DNA from: Prauserella flavalba
GTDB lineage: Bacteria > Actinomycetota > Actinomycetes > Mycobacteriales > Pseudonocardiaceae
Direction: 5' to 3'
Assembly: GCF_003202235.1 (NCBI RefSeq)
Contig: NZ_MASU01000012.1
Coordinates: 62,001-126,000, forward strand
DNA length: 64,000 nucleotides
The notes below the pieces were generated by a model. The model made no database searches. It was not told where the DNA came from and worked only from the letters and a program-made list of their open reading frames with translations. Below, one piece after another: positions 63,444 through 64,000 of the stretch; within the stretch, counting starts at the first letter, position 1, and the number at the start of each line of letters is the position of its first letter. The translations under genes were made by a program, and so were the position numbers.

Positions 63444-63989
63444 TCAGTCTTGTCGGTCAGTCGTGCGTAGCTGTGTAGAGATTCCGCACGCTCTGGCCCA
63501 TGCACGAATAAACTTTCCAGCCGAAAGCATCGTCGATTCTGCCCATTCGGCGCCGAGTGCGTCCCTGTGTGCAATGCCAAGCGATAGTGGAGAAAGGCCG
63601 GGATTTGACTCCAGCGCAGCAAACGCCTCGCGCATGCCCCGCTGCCGTTCTACGATCTCGCGGAGTCGTCCCGGCTCCACCGCGCCGTGCGAAAACACGC
63701 TGTTGCCCGACAGAACGATACGCTCGCCCTCATCGGTATCCACCAAGCCGAGTGCGGTTAGGTCGCGGACTGCGGTCGCAAATCCGTTCTTGGAAGGGCG
63801 GGTGTGCCCGGCTGGATCAGAGAGATGCAGCAGGAGCTGCAGGGCGGGCCCAGGGTTTGCGCCAGGGAAAGGGCTCCGCACCCGGACAGGTACTGCTCCG
63901 CTCAAGAGTCGACCAAGGGGTTCGCTATCGCTTTCCGTCATCCTTGTCATGCCGTTTGCTAGAAGCCGCACTAGACCGGCATATTCCAT
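63444..63989 (-). CDS. Hypothetical protein, possibly continuing beyond the window
   Basis: A 181-residue frame reaching 63989, ten bases from the window end; the true start may be outside. The middle resembles a winged helix (TRPSKNGFATAVRDLTALGLVDTDEGERIVLSGN). The end LSAGKFIRAWARACGIS is charged and helical. I do not recognise the family. Confidence 0.5.
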   Translation of the reverse strand: MEYAGLVRLLANGMTRMTESDSEPLGRLLSGAVPVRVRSPFPGANPGPALQLLLHLSDPAGHTRPSKNGFATAVRDLTALGLVDTDEGERIVLSGNSVFSHGAVEPGRLREIVERQRGMREAFAALESNPGLSPLSLGIAHRDALGAEWAESTMLSAGKFIRAWARACGISTQLRTTDRQD

Positions 63990-64000
63990 CCATTGACAGA

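Overview
This is high-GC DNA from an actinomycete. An RbpA paralogue, a DUF574-type methyltransferase, an NB-ARC/TPR regulator and many GTG starts with ATGA or GTGA gene overlaps fit this. A member of the Pseudonocardiales is plausible, but the sequence does not prove it. No rRNA or tRNA genes or CRISPR array were seen. The window reads as an accessory island rich in sulfur-stress and heavy-metal genes, with a defence-like cassette, mobile-element scars and many broken genes.

Layout. 0-3 kb: L-2-hydroxyglutarate oxidase and a frameshifted ThDP enzyme. 3-6.8 kb: an intact IS256-family element abutting a serine recombinase that has lost its catalytic domain, then a double-HTH gene and a DUF2637-like membrane gene. 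6.8-31 kb: a sulfur and redox island. It holds two CstR-type repressors, a cysteine-dioxygenase-like cupin, TauE, two persulfide-dioxygenase/rhodanese fusions, two single rhodaneses, DUF302, thioredoxin, a PIG-L deacetylase and a small Cys-rich protein. Eight sites of the form ATACCC-N4-GGGTAT (one degenerate) lie in front of most of these units. Inside the island is a second regulon, a BlaI/M56 pair with two near-identical palindromes flanking lipoprotein, DsbA, CcdA and CPxC membrane genes, followed by a Ni/Co permease and an MMPL transporter. 31.8-33.5 kb: a second copy of the double-HTH plus membrane-protein module. It starts with the same 48 bp as the first copy, so the two modules bracket about 26 kb.

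33.4-39.2 kb (minus strand): a nuclease-like protein, then a metal operon of CmtR-type sensor, P1B-type ATPase, LspA, CDF transporter and a CapK/PaaK-like enzyme. 39.2-42.2 kb: two methyltransferases, an AraC regulator and a sterol-desaturase-like protein. 42.3-47.1 kb (minus): a three-gene cassette of winged-helix middle protein, SMC-like ATPase with a zinc ribbon, and a PD-(D/E)xK nuclease, resembling ABC-3C/Lamassu defence systems. 47.6-53 kb: mercury resistance with an ArsR-type regulator, MerA, MerR and three consecutive MerB homologues, then a CadD-like exporter. 53.4-64 kb: methyltransferase-STAND-HTH-RbpA genes and more ordinary genes (IMPase, NUDIX, QueD, XRE regulator, HAD phosphatase).

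How it fits together (inference). CstR repressors sense persulfide and release rhodanese, persulfide dioxygenase, sulfite-export and thiol-repair genes. The Dsb/Ccd regulon covers extracytoplasmic thiols. The CmtR and Mer operons cover thiol-reactive metals. Many genes carry single-base changes in G/C runs. These may be real decay or uncorrected sequencing errors, and raw reads would settle which.
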